A DNA stretch of 64,000 nt from CAVYEM01 sp963767635 (GCA_963767635.1 CAVYEM010000001.1:1364001-1428000); one strand, 5' to 3'. Positions 45,251 to 55,011 are shown, counted from the first letter of the stretch. Made by a program: numbers and translations. Notes: generated by a model not told the origin, from the letters alone.

Positions 45251-46459
45251 GTGCGCGTCCTTATCGTTCCGAAAGTCTTTCCAAGCACCGATCAGCCGAA
45301 CCCGGGAATCTTCATCTTGCGGCGCATTCAAGCGCTTCGCGATCTCGGACACGAAATTAGCGTGCTGCGCGTCGTTCCGGCAGCTCCGCCGCTGGGACGT
45401 AAATGGAAAGCCTATCGTTCTATTCCGGAATTTGAACTCATTGACGGCTTTCCGGTCCTGAGCGTCCGGGCCTCATGCCGCCTCGCATGATCGGCATGGA
45501 GTACGTTGCGCTGGAACTGCGTCGCGCGCTGGAGCGCGCCATACGCCGCTTCCAGCCGGATATTGCGCACGCGAGTTTTTTGCTGCCGTGCGGCCAGCTC
45601 GTCGCACGCCAAACGCTCGTGCCGTCGATCGTTACGGCGCACGGCGTAGACGCGTACAAATGGCCCCTATTGCGTCCGGGTCTGTGGCGAGGCTCGCGAG
45701 AAGCAGTCGCCAAAGCCGGCGCCGTGACTGCGGTGAGCCGCTACATTGCCGACTGCTTACAAAAATTGTATCCCCGGAAGGTGCACGTGATCTGGAACGG
45801 CGCGGATGAAAGATTCTTCTATCCGCGCGATCGCGTCGGCGCACGCCAGGAGCTGGATCTTCCGCTCGACCAACGGATCGTGGCGTTCGCCGGCAATTTG
45901 GTGCCGGTAAAGGGGTTGAACGACCTCGTGCAGGCCGTACATCTTATGCAGCCCGAGCATCGACCGCTATTGGCGATTGCCGGCACCGGACCGGAGTATG
46001 AACCGCTCCGGCGCGCCGCCGAGACACTTCAGGTACCCATGCGCTTTTTCGGCAGCCTCGATTCGCCGGGGGTTGGAACGCTCTTCGGCGCCGCTGACGT
46101 GGTGACGTTGCCAAGCTACGCCGAAGGCCTCCCGAATATCATCTGTGAAGCCATGCTTTCAGCGCGCGCAATCGTCGCGACGGACGTGGGCGGCATTCCC
46201 GAAATCGTACAACACGGCAAGAGCGGCATGCTGGTGGCGGCCGGTGCGCCCGCGCAATTGTCGCGAGCGTTGGAACAAGTTCTCGGGAGATGCCGACTTT
46301 TGCGCTTCCTTGGCAAACGCTGCGCGCGCGTTCGCGCAGCAGCATCTCACCTGGCGAGTCAGCGCCCGGGCGTACGAAGCACTCTATCGAGAAGTCCTCG
46401 ACGCGAACGCCATGCGCCCTCGAGAAGACCTACTCCGTATCCCAAATGCAGTGCGCTAA
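45251..46459 (+). CDS. GT4-family glycosyltransferase (two frame shifts)
   Basis: Starts GTG 45251 (MRVLIVPKVFPSTDQPNPGI), 5 bases after paralogue 4. The frame breaks near 45470 (GGG run, one G probably missing: VRGLMPPRMIGMEYVALEL). The main part then reads TAHGVDAYKWPLLRPGLWRG, VHVIWNGADERFFYP, IAGTGPEYEPLRRA and LPSYAEGLPNIICEAM. A second break near 46288 (an extra G in GGG) leads to GDADFCASLANAARAFAQQH and the end at 46459. Corrected, it is a 402-aa GT-B retaining glycosyltransferase. Its end overlaps the convergent GT2 gene by 101 bases, which is unusual and may hide another indel. Confidence 0.82.
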
Positions 46460-47375
46460 AGGCCGCTGCGGTGCGCACCACTCTGCCTGGATCTGCACCA
46501 CCGGCCGCGATGCTTGACGCCACGGCGGCGCCCCCAGCGTACCCGCCCAGCGTTAGCAGCAACAGCCGCCGAGCCCGCTTTGAAAACGGCGCCGCGATGC
46601 CGAACGTCGAAGCCGCCGCCACGAACAGCGACGGAATCAGGTGATGCGGCCGGAGAAAACCGGGATGCTTGAGGGAAACCGCGACGCGTGCTCGGCCGTA
46701 GTTGCGATATTGCCGGAATGCCGCCGTCCACGAGGGCCGGGTGAGATACCGAAAGCGAATGCGGCTATCGCGAACGATACGGTATCCGGCCTGCCGCAAG
46801 CGCCAATTCGCCTCTTCGTCCTCGCCGAATTGCAGTGAAGGATCGAAACCGCCAGCTTCCAGGAGCATGCTTCGCCGATACACCCCGCATTGCACCGTGT
46901 CAACGTCGGCATGCGCTCGCGGGTCGGCGTATCCACTACCGCCAACGCCGAACGGAGACATTCGCGCGCGCGCCACGGCGTCTCCGAAGGGCGTTTCACC
47001 GAACTGATCGGGGCGACCGCCGACACAGCCGACATCGCTGCTCTCTTGCGCGAACACTTCAAGAGCGCGCTCCAGAAAATCGGGCGCAATAAATGTGCGC
47101 GCGTCGACTTTGGCGACATACGGTTTGTCGGTAAGGCTGAGCGCGAGATTCAGCGCTGCCGGCAGCGAGCGCCGTTTTCCGTCAGCGTGAACCATAATGC
47201 GCGCGTCTGCAGCCGCTCGCGCTTTGAGCCGTGAAACCGTCCCGTCGGTGGAGCCGCCGTCAACGACGATGACTTCCGATGACACGGTTTGCGCCAGGAT
47301 CGAATCGAGAGCGCGGTCGATGTCGCGCTCCTCGTTAAACGTGGATACGACGACCACGGGCGCGCCGCTCGTCAT
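46359..47375 (-). CDS. GT2-family glycosyltransferase
   Basis: 338 aa from ATG 47375, overlapping the stop of the next minus-strand gene upstream (ATGA). GT-A signatures: VVVSTFNEERDIDRALDSIL, VIVVDGGSTDGT, YVAKVDARTFIAPDF (metal-binding region) and FGEDEEANWRLRQAGYRI. The C-terminal part has two hydrophobic helices, as in ExoA-like succinoglycan glycosyltransferases. The last 101 bases overlap the convergent glycosyltransferase. Confidence 0.88.
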   Translation of the reverse strand: MTSGAPVVVVSTFNEERDIDRALDSILAQTVSSEVIVVDGGSTDGTVSRLKARAAADARIMVHADGKRRSLPAALNLALSLTDKPYVAKVDARTFIAPDFLERALEVFAQESSDVGCVGGRPDQFGETPFGDAVARARMSPFGVGGSGYADPRAHADVDTVQCGVYRRSMLLEAGGFDPSLQFGEDEEANWRLRQAGYRIVRDSRIRFRYLTRPSWTAAFRQYRNYGRARVAVSLKHPGFLRPHHLIPSLFVAAASTFGIAAPFSKRARRLLLLTLGGYAGGAAVASSIAAGGADPGRVVRTAAAFSALHLGYGVGLLEGAWRSRRGLLDRVLRTPGR

Positions 47376-48490
47376 GCAATTTGGGCGTAGAGCCCGGTAA
47401 GTTTCCTTGCTTCCGTCGCCCACTGATATTGCTCGATCGCCGCGCGTCGGCCGCGTTCGCCCATCGCTTCCGCTTCATCGGGATGTTCCAAAAAGAAGCG
47501 GATGGCCGCTGCGACGGCTTTTACATCGGTTGGATCGACGACTACGCCGCACTCGTGCTGCTGCACGATTTGCGCCGCCAGCGGTACTGCGTTCGAAACA
47601 ACAACCGGCAAACCGGCGGCCATGTACTCAAAGACCTTGGTCGGAAGTGCATCGTTGTGGTTGCTTGCCGGCAGCATCAGCAGCAGCCCCGCACGAGCCT
47701 GAGCCAAGATTCCTGATAGATCAGTGCGATGGCGCGGTCCCAGATAATCGACGTGGTTCCAGCCCTCGGTCGCGCGTAATTCATTTCCCAGCCCATGGTC
47801 TTCGAACGGCCCCACCAATATCAATCGCGCGGCAGGAGGCAGCGCACTCATTGGCCGCACCATTTCACCAGCGCCACGGAGCCGGCTGATCTCCCCGACA
47901 TACACCACGGCAGCGGGGCGTTCCGAGAACCGCTTCTTCTGCGAGCACGTCAGCTCGTCGACATTTGGATAATTCGACACGATGGCTTTATGCGGGTGCG
48001 GATAACCCTTGGCAATCGCCGGCGTTGCAGCCACTATCGCGCTGAAGCTGCGCTGCAACAGACGCAACATTCCGGCGGCGAACGCCGCTACGGGCCAGCG
48101 CAGCAGCTTTGGAATCCACGGCTTGTCCAGAATGTCCCGCGGAATGTCCTCGTGGACGTCAAAGATGACCTGCGCACCACGAAGCCGCAAAGCGAGTCCG
48201 ACGACGATGAGCTCCGGATCGTGAAAATGATAGATTTGAGCGCGCTCCGCTACGGCTTTGCGATAAACGGTAAACATCGTGCGTGTCATGCGTTCGAACC
48301 GATTTCTCGGCGTATCGATCGCGTTAAACCGAATGCCGCGCGGAATTCCCCTGCCGCTGCCCGTGGCGATGAGTACGACGTCGTATCCCGCTTCCATCAA
48401 AGCGCTGCATTCACGGTGGGAGATCCGCGTGTCGGAGGCACGGTGCACCGACGTCAGGTGCGCGACTTTGAGCTGTGTAATTGCCTGCAT
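47372..48490 (-). CDS. GT4-family glycosyltransferase
   Basis: 372 aa from ATG 48490 (MQAITQLKVAHLTSVHRASD); the frame extends upstream without resemblance. GT-B fold with AQIYHFHDPELIVVGLALRL, IFDVHEDIPRDIL, VVYVGEISRLRGAGEMV, and the donor-site segment LPTKVFEYMAAGLPVVVSN. Resembles capsule or O-antigen glycosyltransferases that begin by matching HFHDP. Coupled to the GT2 gene by ATGA. Confidence 0.9.
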   Translation of the reverse strand: MQAITQLKVAHLTSVHRASDTRISHRECSALMEAGYDVVLIATGSGRGIPRGIRFNAIDTPRNRFERMTRTMFTVYRKAVAERAQIYHFHDPELIVVGLALRLRGAQVIFDVHEDIPRDILDKPWIPKLLRWPVAAFAAGMLRLLQRSFSAIVAATPAIAKGYPHPHKAIVSNYPNVDELTCSQKKRFSERPAAVVYVGEISRLRGAGEMVRPMSALPPAARLILVGPFEDHGLGNELRATEGWNHVDYLGPRHRTDLSGILAQARAGLLLMLPASNHNDALPTKVFEYMAAGLPVVVSNAVPLAAQIVQQHECGVVVDPTDVKAVAAAIRFFLEHPDEAEAMGERGRRAAIEQYQWATEARKLTGLYAQIA

Positions 48491-48987
48491 GAATCCTACA
48501 GAGATCGTGCCAGAATATCGGGAGATCGGTCGACGGGGGAAAGACCTAATATCCGACGGCGCAAAGTATTGCCGATTGGGACCATCGTACCGGGCGAGGC
48601 GGGCGCATCGTCCAAACCCTTTTCCCGCGGCGCCACGCCCGTCCAAGCGGCGCCAGGACCTACAATCGAGGCAGTATGCGAACAACCTTGTTGGGCGACG
48701 CGGACTTGATTATGCATAGCGATCGAGCTGCCATCATGGTCGCGCGCCCGCTGTGCAACTGCGGAGCGTTCCAGAGCTTTTCTTTCCAGTATCCGGGAAA
48801 TCAACCGACGCTCTCCGTCCGAGGACAACTTGTTTCTTTTCCGGGGAAACGGTACGTGCAGACTGGACGACTCCACCTGGACCCTGGCTTCGTGGAGTCG
48901 CCCCCAGAACCAAGACTTTACATTACTCATGACTCGCTTCATCAACGAGCGCATGGCATTCCCAGGAATGTTCACGGAAAATCCGGC
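48491..48987. other. Long divergent gap between two glycosyltransferases
   Basis: 497 bases between a minus-strand and a plus-strand glycosyltransferase. Open frames exist on both strands (48496-48975 minus; plus frame from 48676 into the next gene), but neither has family resemblance or a convincing ribosome site. It is less GC-rich in places near 48900-48960 and probably carries two promoters. Confidence 0.5.
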
Positions 48988-50185
48988 ATGAGGCGCGTTC
49001 TGCTCATTACGTACGTTTTTCCACCCGAGCCGTCGCCAGGGGCACTTCGGCCAGGGTACCTTGCGCGGTATCTGCCTCGCTTTGGCTGGAAGGCTACGGT
49101 ACTTACGCGCAAAGGCGGTTCTCGCCCGTTTCCCGCCGACGTTGTCACGACTGAAACCCGGCCCGGCATGGCGGAGCGAATACCGTTCAGGTTGCGGAAC
49201 GCCTTGTTGTTTCCCGACGCAACTGCGGGATGGATCCCCGCCGCCGTTAACTTAGGATATAGCTTGCTTCAAAATGCACGCTTCGATGCGATCCTAAGCA
49301 CTGCGCACCCACCCTCCGTGCACGTCGTAGCATGGATGCTCGCGAAGCGGAGCGGTTTGCCGTGGGTCGCTGACTATCGCGACCCGTGGGCCGACAATGC
49401 GTATCTCAAGCGCACTCTGCTCCGCACCGGTTTGGAGCGGTTGCTCAAGCGCGGTATGCTGCACCGGGCTACAGCAATTACTACGATATCGGACGCAATA
49501 GCAAGTCGACTGCAAGCGTTTCATCGCCGCGGCGACATAGAAGTTATCCCCAACGCATACGATGCTGCCGATTGGGAACTGGTTCCGCCGGCAGAGCCTC
49601 AGGGCTTCGATCTGTGTTTTACGGGTTCCATGTACGGAGGCAAGCGCAGTCCCGAATTGCTATTTGCTGCTCTTTCACAGCTTCGCGCCGGCGGAGACGC
49701 CGCCGGAAACGCGGTGCGCGTCCATTTCTATGGCTCAGGCAGTGAAAATGTTTCCGCAGCCGCAGAACGCCACGGGCTTAGTCTGGTCGTGCGGCAGCAC
49801 GGAGTCATACCGCGGATGCAGACCTCTAAGAGCCCAACGCTCGGCTTCCGCGCTACTCATCTTTTTAAATACGGATGAATCGACCGCCTCGGAGATGGGA
49901 AGCAAATATCTTGAGTATATTGGCGCAGGTCGCCCTATCATCGCCTTCGGCCCAAAAAACAGTGTTATGCGGGGGTTTATGGAGCGTAGCGGCATTGGAT
50001 GGTTCGCATCGGACATCGAAGAAGCGAAGAAGGCCGTAAGAGCCGCATACGAACGCTTTACGTCGCGCACATGTTCCGTGCGCATCGACAATAGTCTTGT
50101 TTTGAGTTCGGCGGACCTTGCCGAACGCTTCGCAAGCGTGCTGGACGCCGTTGCTGCCGATTCAACCTTACGGAGCATTGCCTGA
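48988..50185 (+). CDS. GT4-family glycosyltransferase (one frame shift)
   Basis: Start ATG 48988: RRVLLITYVFPPEPSPGALR, typical of WsbD-like GT4 enzymes. LPWVADYRDPWADNAY and VIPNAYDAADW follow. The frame ends in nonsense from about 49815; the neighbouring frame gives LRAQRSASALLIFLNTDEST, then GSKYLEYIGAGRPIIAFGP, and ends at 50185 (STLRSIA). One extra base near 49815 explains it. Corrected about 398 aa. The stop and the next start share one base (TGATG). Confidence 0.85.
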
Positions 50186-50976
50186 TGGAAAAAATCTCAT
50201 ACGACAACGAACGCGCGTACTGGGAGGAGCGTCTGGGACCCGACGTGCCTTTGAATTCCGTCGGCTTTCGCGGCCTAAGTGACAGCTTCGTGCTATGGCT
50301 TTACAGAATACGCGAGCAGCGCTTCCTGACAGTGGCAAAGCCATTGGTGCGGCCGGGAATGCGCGTCTTGGACATCGGCTCGGGCGGCGGCTTCTACGTT
50401 GCGCTTTGGAAGCGCTTGGGCGTCCAAGACATCACCGCGACCGATCTAACGGAGGCTTCGATTCAGGCGATTGGACGGCGCTTTCCAGGAATAAACTGCG
50501 CTCGTTATGACGTCGGCGGCGCAGACTCGCCGTTCGAACTTGGCTCGTTCGACGCAATCTCTTGCATGGACGTGGTTCACCACCTCATGGATGACGCCGC
50601 CTACCAACGCGCCTTTGCAAATTGCGCTGGCCTCTTACGACCGGGTGGAGCGCTTATTTTCACGGATAATTTCTTACACGGGCCGGCTTACCGCGGCCCG
50701 CATCACGTCAGCCGATCGCTCACGGAGATCGAGCGCTCCGTGACCGCGGCGGGACTTCGGATCACGTTGCGCAAGCCGATGTTCGTTTTGATGAATAATC
50801 CGATCGACTCACGCAGCCGCCTATTTAAGTTCTATTGGAAGCTCTTGAGTTTTGTCAGCGAAAACCGTTGGATCGGAGCAATCACAGGCGCGCTGCTGTT
50901 TCCGTTCGAAAAGCTGCTCACGTCATCGCTCAACGAAGGGCCCTCGACCGAAATCGCCATTGCGATCCGTCAGTAA
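50185..50976 (+). CDS. SAM-dependent methyltransferase
   Basis: 263 aa class I methyltransferase. The SAM site is VLDIGSGGGFYVALWKRLGV at about residues 60-80, followed by ISCMDVVHHLMDDAAYQRAF and LLRPGGALIFTDNF. It is coupled to the preceding glycosyltransferase, so it probably methylates a sugar or a lipid-linked intermediate. Its C-terminal ~60 residues include a hydrophobic stretch (WIGAITGALLFPFEKLL) that may touch the membrane. Confidence 0.88.
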   Translation: MEKISYDNERAYWEERLGPDVPLNSVGFRGLSDSFVLWLYRIREQRFLTVAKPLVRPGMRVLDIGSGGGFYVALWKRLGVQDITATDLTEASIQAIGRRFPGINCARYDVGGADSPFELGSFDAISCMDVVHHLMDDAAYQRAFANCAGLLRPGGALIFTDNFLHGPAYRGPHHVSRSLTEIERSVTAAGLRITLRKPMFVLMNNPIDSRSRLFKFYWKLLSFVSENRWIGAITGALLFPFEKLLTSSLNEGPSTEIAIAIRQ

Positions 50977-51093
50977 ACAGACAGCGTTGGTCGCATTTCC
51001 AAGAGATGATCGCCCTCCAAGAGCGTCCTCCAGTATGCGTCCGGAATTGTGCTAAACCAAAGGACGTCTATTTGGCCAAGCCGCAACGACGCG

Positions 51094-52167
51094 CTATGCC
51101 GCACATGCCGCGCCGCGTTCCTCCAAAGCCTCGGCAATGAGCCGCGCCGCATTTCCGTCGCCATACGGTGTGCCTTGACGTGCCGGGATCGCGCGTATTG
51201 AAGCCGACGCAATCTTTTCGGGATCGCTGTCCGCCAAAACGTTCCATGCATCCTCAAGCGTCTCAATCCATTCCGTCTCAGCGCGTAGCGTCACGCAGGG
51301 AACTCTTAAAACGAACGCTTCCTTTTGCAAGCCGCCTGAATCCGTAAGCACCGTTACAGCGCGCGCCACAAGGCCCATCATCTCGACGTACGGCAACGGG
51401 TCGCATGGGATGATGTTGTCGTCCTTCCCGACACCGTACGATTGCGCCATAGCGCGCGTGCGCGGATGCACCGGGAACACGACCGGCAGATCCACGCGCC
51501 TGAGGCCCTCAATCAAGCGTGAAAAGACGGGTTCATCATCGGTATTCGATGCGCGGTGAATCGTCGCCACGCAATACGCACCGGGTGCAACTCCGAGACG
51601 GTCGAGAATTGGCGGCCGCGCGGGCAACTGCGAAGCGACGCGTTTGGCAAGATCGACCATCAGATCGCCCACGACGCGGACTCCCGAGGTAATGCCTTCG
51701 CTTTCCAATTGCCGGGCAGCTTGCACGTTGGGAACCAAGAGCAGATCGCCCACGTGATCGGCAACGATGCGATTGATCTCCTCGGGCATGGCCTTGTTAA
51801 AAGAACGCAGCCCCGCCTCGACGTGCGCTACCGGAACATGCAGCTTCGCCCCGACGAGCGCTCCGGCCAGCGTGCTGTTCGTATCGCCGTACACCAGGAG
51901 CCAATCGGGCGCTTCAGCCTCGACGACCGGCTCTAAACGCCTGAGCATCTCTCCGGTCTGCGCGCCGTGCCCACCGCTGCCCACGCCCAATTGATGGCGC
52001 GGCTGTGGGATATCCAACTGTTCGAAAAACACGTCCGACATGCCGCGATCATAATGCTGACCGGTATGAACGAGAACTTCTTCGATTCCGCGCGCCGCGA
52101 ACTGTGCGCTGAGCAACGCCGCTTTGATGAACTGCGGACGCGCGCCCACGACGCTGAGGACGCGCAT
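51094..52167 (-). CDS. wbpI: UDP-N-acetylglucosamine 2-epimerase family (WbpI/WecB-like)
   Basis: 357 aa. Non-hydrolysing 2-epimerase fold: VVGARPQFIKAALLS, VHTGQHYDRGMSDVFF, VYGDTNSTLAGALVGAK, VAHVEAGLRSFNKAMPEEIN and LTDSGGLQKEA. In P. aeruginosa, WbpI epimerises UDP-GlcNAc3NAcA to UDP-ManNAc3NAcA; WecB does the same on UDP-GlcNAc. The neighbours (WbpA, B, D, E-like) favour the WbpI role. It starts 2 bases after the aminotransferase stop. Confidence 0.88.
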   Translation of the reverse strand: MRVLSVVGARPQFIKAALLSAQFAARGIEEVLVHTGQHYDRGMSDVFFEQLDIPQPRHQLGVGSGGHGAQTGEMLRRLEPVVEAEAPDWLLVYGDTNSTLAGALVGAKLHVPVAHVEAGLRSFNKAMPEEINRIVADHVGDLLLVPNVQAARQLESEGITSGVRVVGDLMVDLAKRVASQLPARPPILDRLGVAPGAYCVATIHRASNTDDEPVFSRLIEGLRRVDLPVVFPVHPRTRAMAQSYGVGKDDNIIPCDPLPYVEMMGLVARAVTVLTDSGGLQKEAFVLRVPCVTLRAETEWIETLEDAWNVLADSDPEKIASASIRAIPARQGTPYGDGNAARLIAEALEERGAACAA

Positions 52168-52169
52168 GG

Positions 52170-53423
52170 TTATTGCGCTTCGACAGGCTCAGCGTGACAA
52201 GCAGGCTCAGCGTGACAAGCCGGCTCAGCGTGACAAGCCGGCTCAGCGTGAGAAGCAGGCTCAGCGTGACAAGCCGGCTCGGCGTGAGAAGCAGGCTCAG
52301 CGTGACAAGTACGGGCACCGTCACGAGCCGGTACGGCAAGCTTAACCGCGTCGATCACCGTTTGCTGCGCCTGCGGCGTGAGTTCGGGGAACATCGGGAT
52401 CGAAATCACTTCTTTGGCCGCCCGTTCGGAGTGCGGAAACGTCCCTTCGGCTTGCCCGAACATCGCATGAACCTTTTGCAGGTGGAGCGGCACGGGATAG
52501 TAGATCATCGTTTGCACGCCGGCCGCTTGCAGGTCTTTTTGAACCCGGTCGCGGTCCGCGACTCGCAGCGTGTACTGATGGTAGGCGTGGCGAGCACCGG
52601 GCGGATCGCTCGGCAAATCCATACCCATGTCGGAAAAGCCCTGAGCGTACCGTTGCGCGACAGCGCGGCGTTGCGCGATCCAGTCCTCTAAGTGCGGCAG
52701 TTTCACCCGAAGAATTGCGGCCTGCAGTTCGTCCAGCCGGCTGTTCACGCCGAGCTCTTCGTGGTAATACTTGATGCGGCCGCCGTGAGCGCGTAGACTG
52801 CGAGCACGTTCCGCCAACGCGGCATCGTCGGTCATCAGCATGCCGCCGTCGCCGTACGCACCCAGATTCTTGGACGGAAAGAAACTGAAGGCACCGAACG
52901 TGCCGAAGGTTCCGACGAAACGATCGCCGATCTTCGCTCCAATGGCCTGCGCGCAGTCCTCAATAACTGCCAAGTTATGTTTGCGCGCGATAGCCATAAT
53001 CGGCTCCATCGGTGCGGGGCAGCCATACAGGTGGATGGGCAGAATGGCTCGCGTGCGCGGCGTTATCGCCGCCTCAATCAGATCGGGATCGATGTTGTAC
53101 GTTCGCGGATCGATGTCCACGAACACCGGCTTTGCGCCGACGATGCCGATCGCTTCAGTCGTTGCAACGAATGTGAACGGCGTCGTGATCACTTCATCGC
53201 CCGGCCCGATGTCGAGCGCACGCAGCGCCAGATGCAGCGCGTCCGTGCCTGAATTCAAGCCGATGCCGTGCGCGCTGCCGACGTACGCGGCCATCTCAGC
53301 CTCGAGCGCCTTTACGTTGGGCCCGTTGATGAACGCACCGTTCTCGAAAACGGCCTCCACTGCGTGCAGCATCTCTTCCCGCAATGCGTGATACTGCTCC
53401 TTGAGATCGAGAATCGGAATCAC
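52170..53423 (-). CDS. wbpE: DegT aminotransferase (WbpE-like) with repeat-derived C-terminal tail
   Basis: PLP enzyme converting the 3-keto sugar into UDP-GlcNAc3NA in the WbpA-B-E-D-I route. Core about 370 aa: LPIHLYGCPAPMEPIMAIA, LAVIEDCAQAIGA, and Lys185 in FFPSKNLGAYGDGGML. The ordinary C-terminus ends near AVKLAVPARDGARTC. Residues 373-417 are then eight copies of (C/S)HAEPA, encoded by the dispersed repeat, ending EPVEAQ. The start overlaps the wbpD-like stop (ATGA). The tail is far from the active site and may simply be tolerated. Confidence 0.88.
   Translation of the reverse strand: MIPILDLKEQYHALREEMLHAVEAVFENGAFINGPNVKALEAEMAAYVGSAHGIGLNSGTDALHLALRALDIGPGDEVITTPFTFVATTEAIGIVGAKPVFVDIDPRTYNIDPDLIEAAITPRTRAILPIHLYGCPAPMEPIMAIARKHNLAVIEDCAQAIGAKIGDRFVGTFGTFGAFSFFPSKNLGAYGDGGMLMTDDAALAERARSLRAHGGRIKYYHEELGVNSRLDELQAAILRVKLPHLEDWIAQRRAVAQRYAQGFSDMGMDLPSDPPGARHAYHQYTLRVADRDRVQKDLQAAGVQTMIYYPVPLHLQKVHAMFGQAEGTFPHSERAAKEVISIPMFPELTPQAQQTVIDAVKLAVPARDGARTCHAEPASHAEPACHAEPASHAEPACHAEPACHAEPACHAEPVEAQ
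52174..52310. repeat. Tandem repeat cluster at the 3' end of the wbpE-like gene
   Basis: On the plus strand it begins with CGCTTCGACAGGCTCAGCGT and continues as seven or eight 18-base units of GGCTCAGCGTGACAAGC type with small changes (GTGAGAAG, CAGGCTCGG). Same core as at 11139-11275 and in valS, but read in the opposite orientation by the overlapping gene. Confidence 0.85.
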
Positions 53424-54019
53424 GCGCTCACCTTTCGAACGGCTTCATGGTCTTTAGTAAATTTGCGTCCGCATTCCGCACATGCGGCAGCATCGTTTTG
53501 AAAATTCAGCTTGACCCCGCACTCGCAGGCGTAGCCGCGAATCCGCGCAGGGTTTCCGTACACCATCGCATAGTCAGGGACGTCTTTGGTCACGACCGAA
53601 CCGGCGCCGACAAACGCATACGATCCGATCGTGTTGCCGCAAACGACGGTCGCATTCGCGCCGATCGATGCGCCCTTCTTCACTAGCGTCTGCAGATAAT
53701 CGGCGGCCGAATTGCGCGGCGTGCCGCTGCGCGGCGTGTACACATTGGTGAAGACCATGCTGGGCCCGCAGAACACTTCGTCTTCCAGTTCCACGCCCTC
53801 GTAGACGGAAACGTTGTTCTGCACCTTCACGCGGTTGCCGATGCGCACCCGTGGGCCGAGCACGACGTTTTGGCCGATGTTGCAGCTCTTGCCGATTTCG
53901 CATCCGGGCAGCACGTGCGAGAAGTGCCAAATCTTCGTGCCCGGGCCGATCGTACTGGGCTCATCGACGTAGGAAGACTCGTGAACGAAATAGTCTTTCT
54001 GCTCGGCGGTGGCGGTCAC
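53420..54019 (-). CDS. wbpD: WbpD/WlbB-like sugar N-acetyltransferase
   Basis: 199 aa left-handed beta-helix acetyltransferase. GTKIWHFSHVLPGCEIGKSC, RVKVQNNVSVYEGVELEDEV and FCGPSMVFTNVYTPRSG closely follow the WbpD/WlbB family, which acetylates the 3-amino group of UDP-GlcNAc3NA(A). The C-terminus adds a small Cys-rich zinc-ribbon-like segment (CECGVKL and CAECGRKF), seen in some members. Overlaps both neighbours by four bases. Confidence 0.9.
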   Translation of the reverse strand: MTATAEQKDYFVHESSYVDEPSTIGPGTKIWHFSHVLPGCEIGKSCNIGQNVVLGPRVRIGNRVKVQNNVSVYEGVELEDEVFCGPSMVFTNVYTPRSGTPRNSAADYLQTLVKKGASIGANATVVCGNTIGSYAFVGAGSVVTKDVPDYAMVYGNPARIRGYACECGVKLNFQNDAAACAECGRKFTKDHEAVRKVSA

Positions 54020-55011
54020 GCGGTTACCTCCAGGGGAAACGAGTGCACCATCGCGCGTGCATCGACCATCTGCAGGGCTCGCACCACTTCCAACCCTTCT
54101 TTGCCGTCGGTCGGCGCGCTGCCGCCGCGCATGGCATCGCAGAACGCTTCCAGCTCAAGCCGCAGCGGTTCACCCGCAGGGAGCGCGATCCGTTCCGCTT
54201 CTTCCTTCCACAGTTCGGGAACGCCGCGCGCATTCAAGCGATCGCCGCAACGCGTGAGCGTAAGCGATCCGCCTTCGCGCGAGTCGACGAACGTCAGCGT
54301 GCCCTCTGATCCGAAGACGTCGATCCGAGAGCTCTTGTCGGGGTCGAGCCAGCTGACTTCGATATGCGCGCTGCGCCCGTCGGCGAACGCGAAGTCGGCG
54401 TAGGCAAAATCGCCCAGCCCGGGTCGAACGTACGCGCTGAGCCAGCCCGTGGCGTTGATCGGCGAGTCCTTCATAATTTCGATCATGAGGGCGCAGTCGT
54501 GCGGGGCGAAGCTCCACCACACGTTCTCCTGACTACGAAGCCGTCCCCAGCTGAGCCGTCTGGATCGCAAATGGCGCACGCGTCCAATCCGGCCCTGCGC
54601 GATACATTCGAACATCGCCCGCATCGCGGGGTGGTAGAGCAACACGTGACCGACGAAGAGCGTCACACCCGCCGAGTCCGCGGCGCTCACCACCGCTTCG
54701 GCGTCTGCAACGTTGAGCGCGAGCGGCTTCTCGACGAAGACATGCTTGCGGGCCGCAATGCAAGCCAACGCCAGCGAGGCGTGAGCGGGTGCCGGCGCGG
54801 CAATCACGACGGCGTCGAGTGTGGAGTGCCGGAGCATAGCCTGCAGTTCATGGTAAACCGCCACACCAGGGTAATTGGCGCGCACTTCATCCAGTGCGCG
54901 TGCATCGGCATCGCACACCGCGGCAAGGGCGCCCATCTGCCGGCAATTCCGGATCAGATTGACGCCCCAATATCCCGCTCCGACGATACCGATGCGAGGC
55001 GGCTGCCTCAC
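54016..55011 (-). CDS. wbpB: Gfo/Idh/MocA sugar dehydrogenase (WbpB-like)
   Basis: 331 aa from GTG 55011, overlapping the wbpA-like stop (GTGA). NAD site IGIVGAGYWGVNLIRNCRQM and the family EKP motif in HVFVEKPLALNVADAE. In the WbpA-B-E-D-I pathway it oxidises C3 of UDP-GlcNAcA. The open frame continuing upstream through wbpA (to 56343) comes from the wbpA frame shift, not from a fusion protein. Confidence 0.87.
   Translation of the reverse strand: MRQPPRIGIVGAGYWGVNLIRNCRQMGALAAVCDADARALDEVRANYPGVAVYHELQAMLRHSTLDAVVIAAPAPAHASLALACIAARKHVFVEKPLALNVADAEAVVSAADSAGVTLFVGHVLLYHPAMRAMFECIAQGRIGRVRHLRSRRLSWGRLRSQENVWWSFAPHDCALMIEIMKDSPINATGWLSAYVRPGLGDFAYADFAFADGRSAHIEVSWLDPDKSSRIDVFGSEGTLTFVDSREGGSLTLTRCGDRLNARGVPELWKEEAERIALPAGEPLRLELEAFCDAMRGGSAPTDGKEGLEVVRALQMVDARAMVHSFPLEVTA

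Noticed and set aside
48496..48975. 159-aa minus-strand ORF between two glycosyltransferases
   Set aside because: No family resemblance, unbalanced composition and no convincing ribosome site.
52174..52310. CRISPR array
   Set aside because: Units are contiguous with no unique spacers, 18-base period, and no cas genes in the window.
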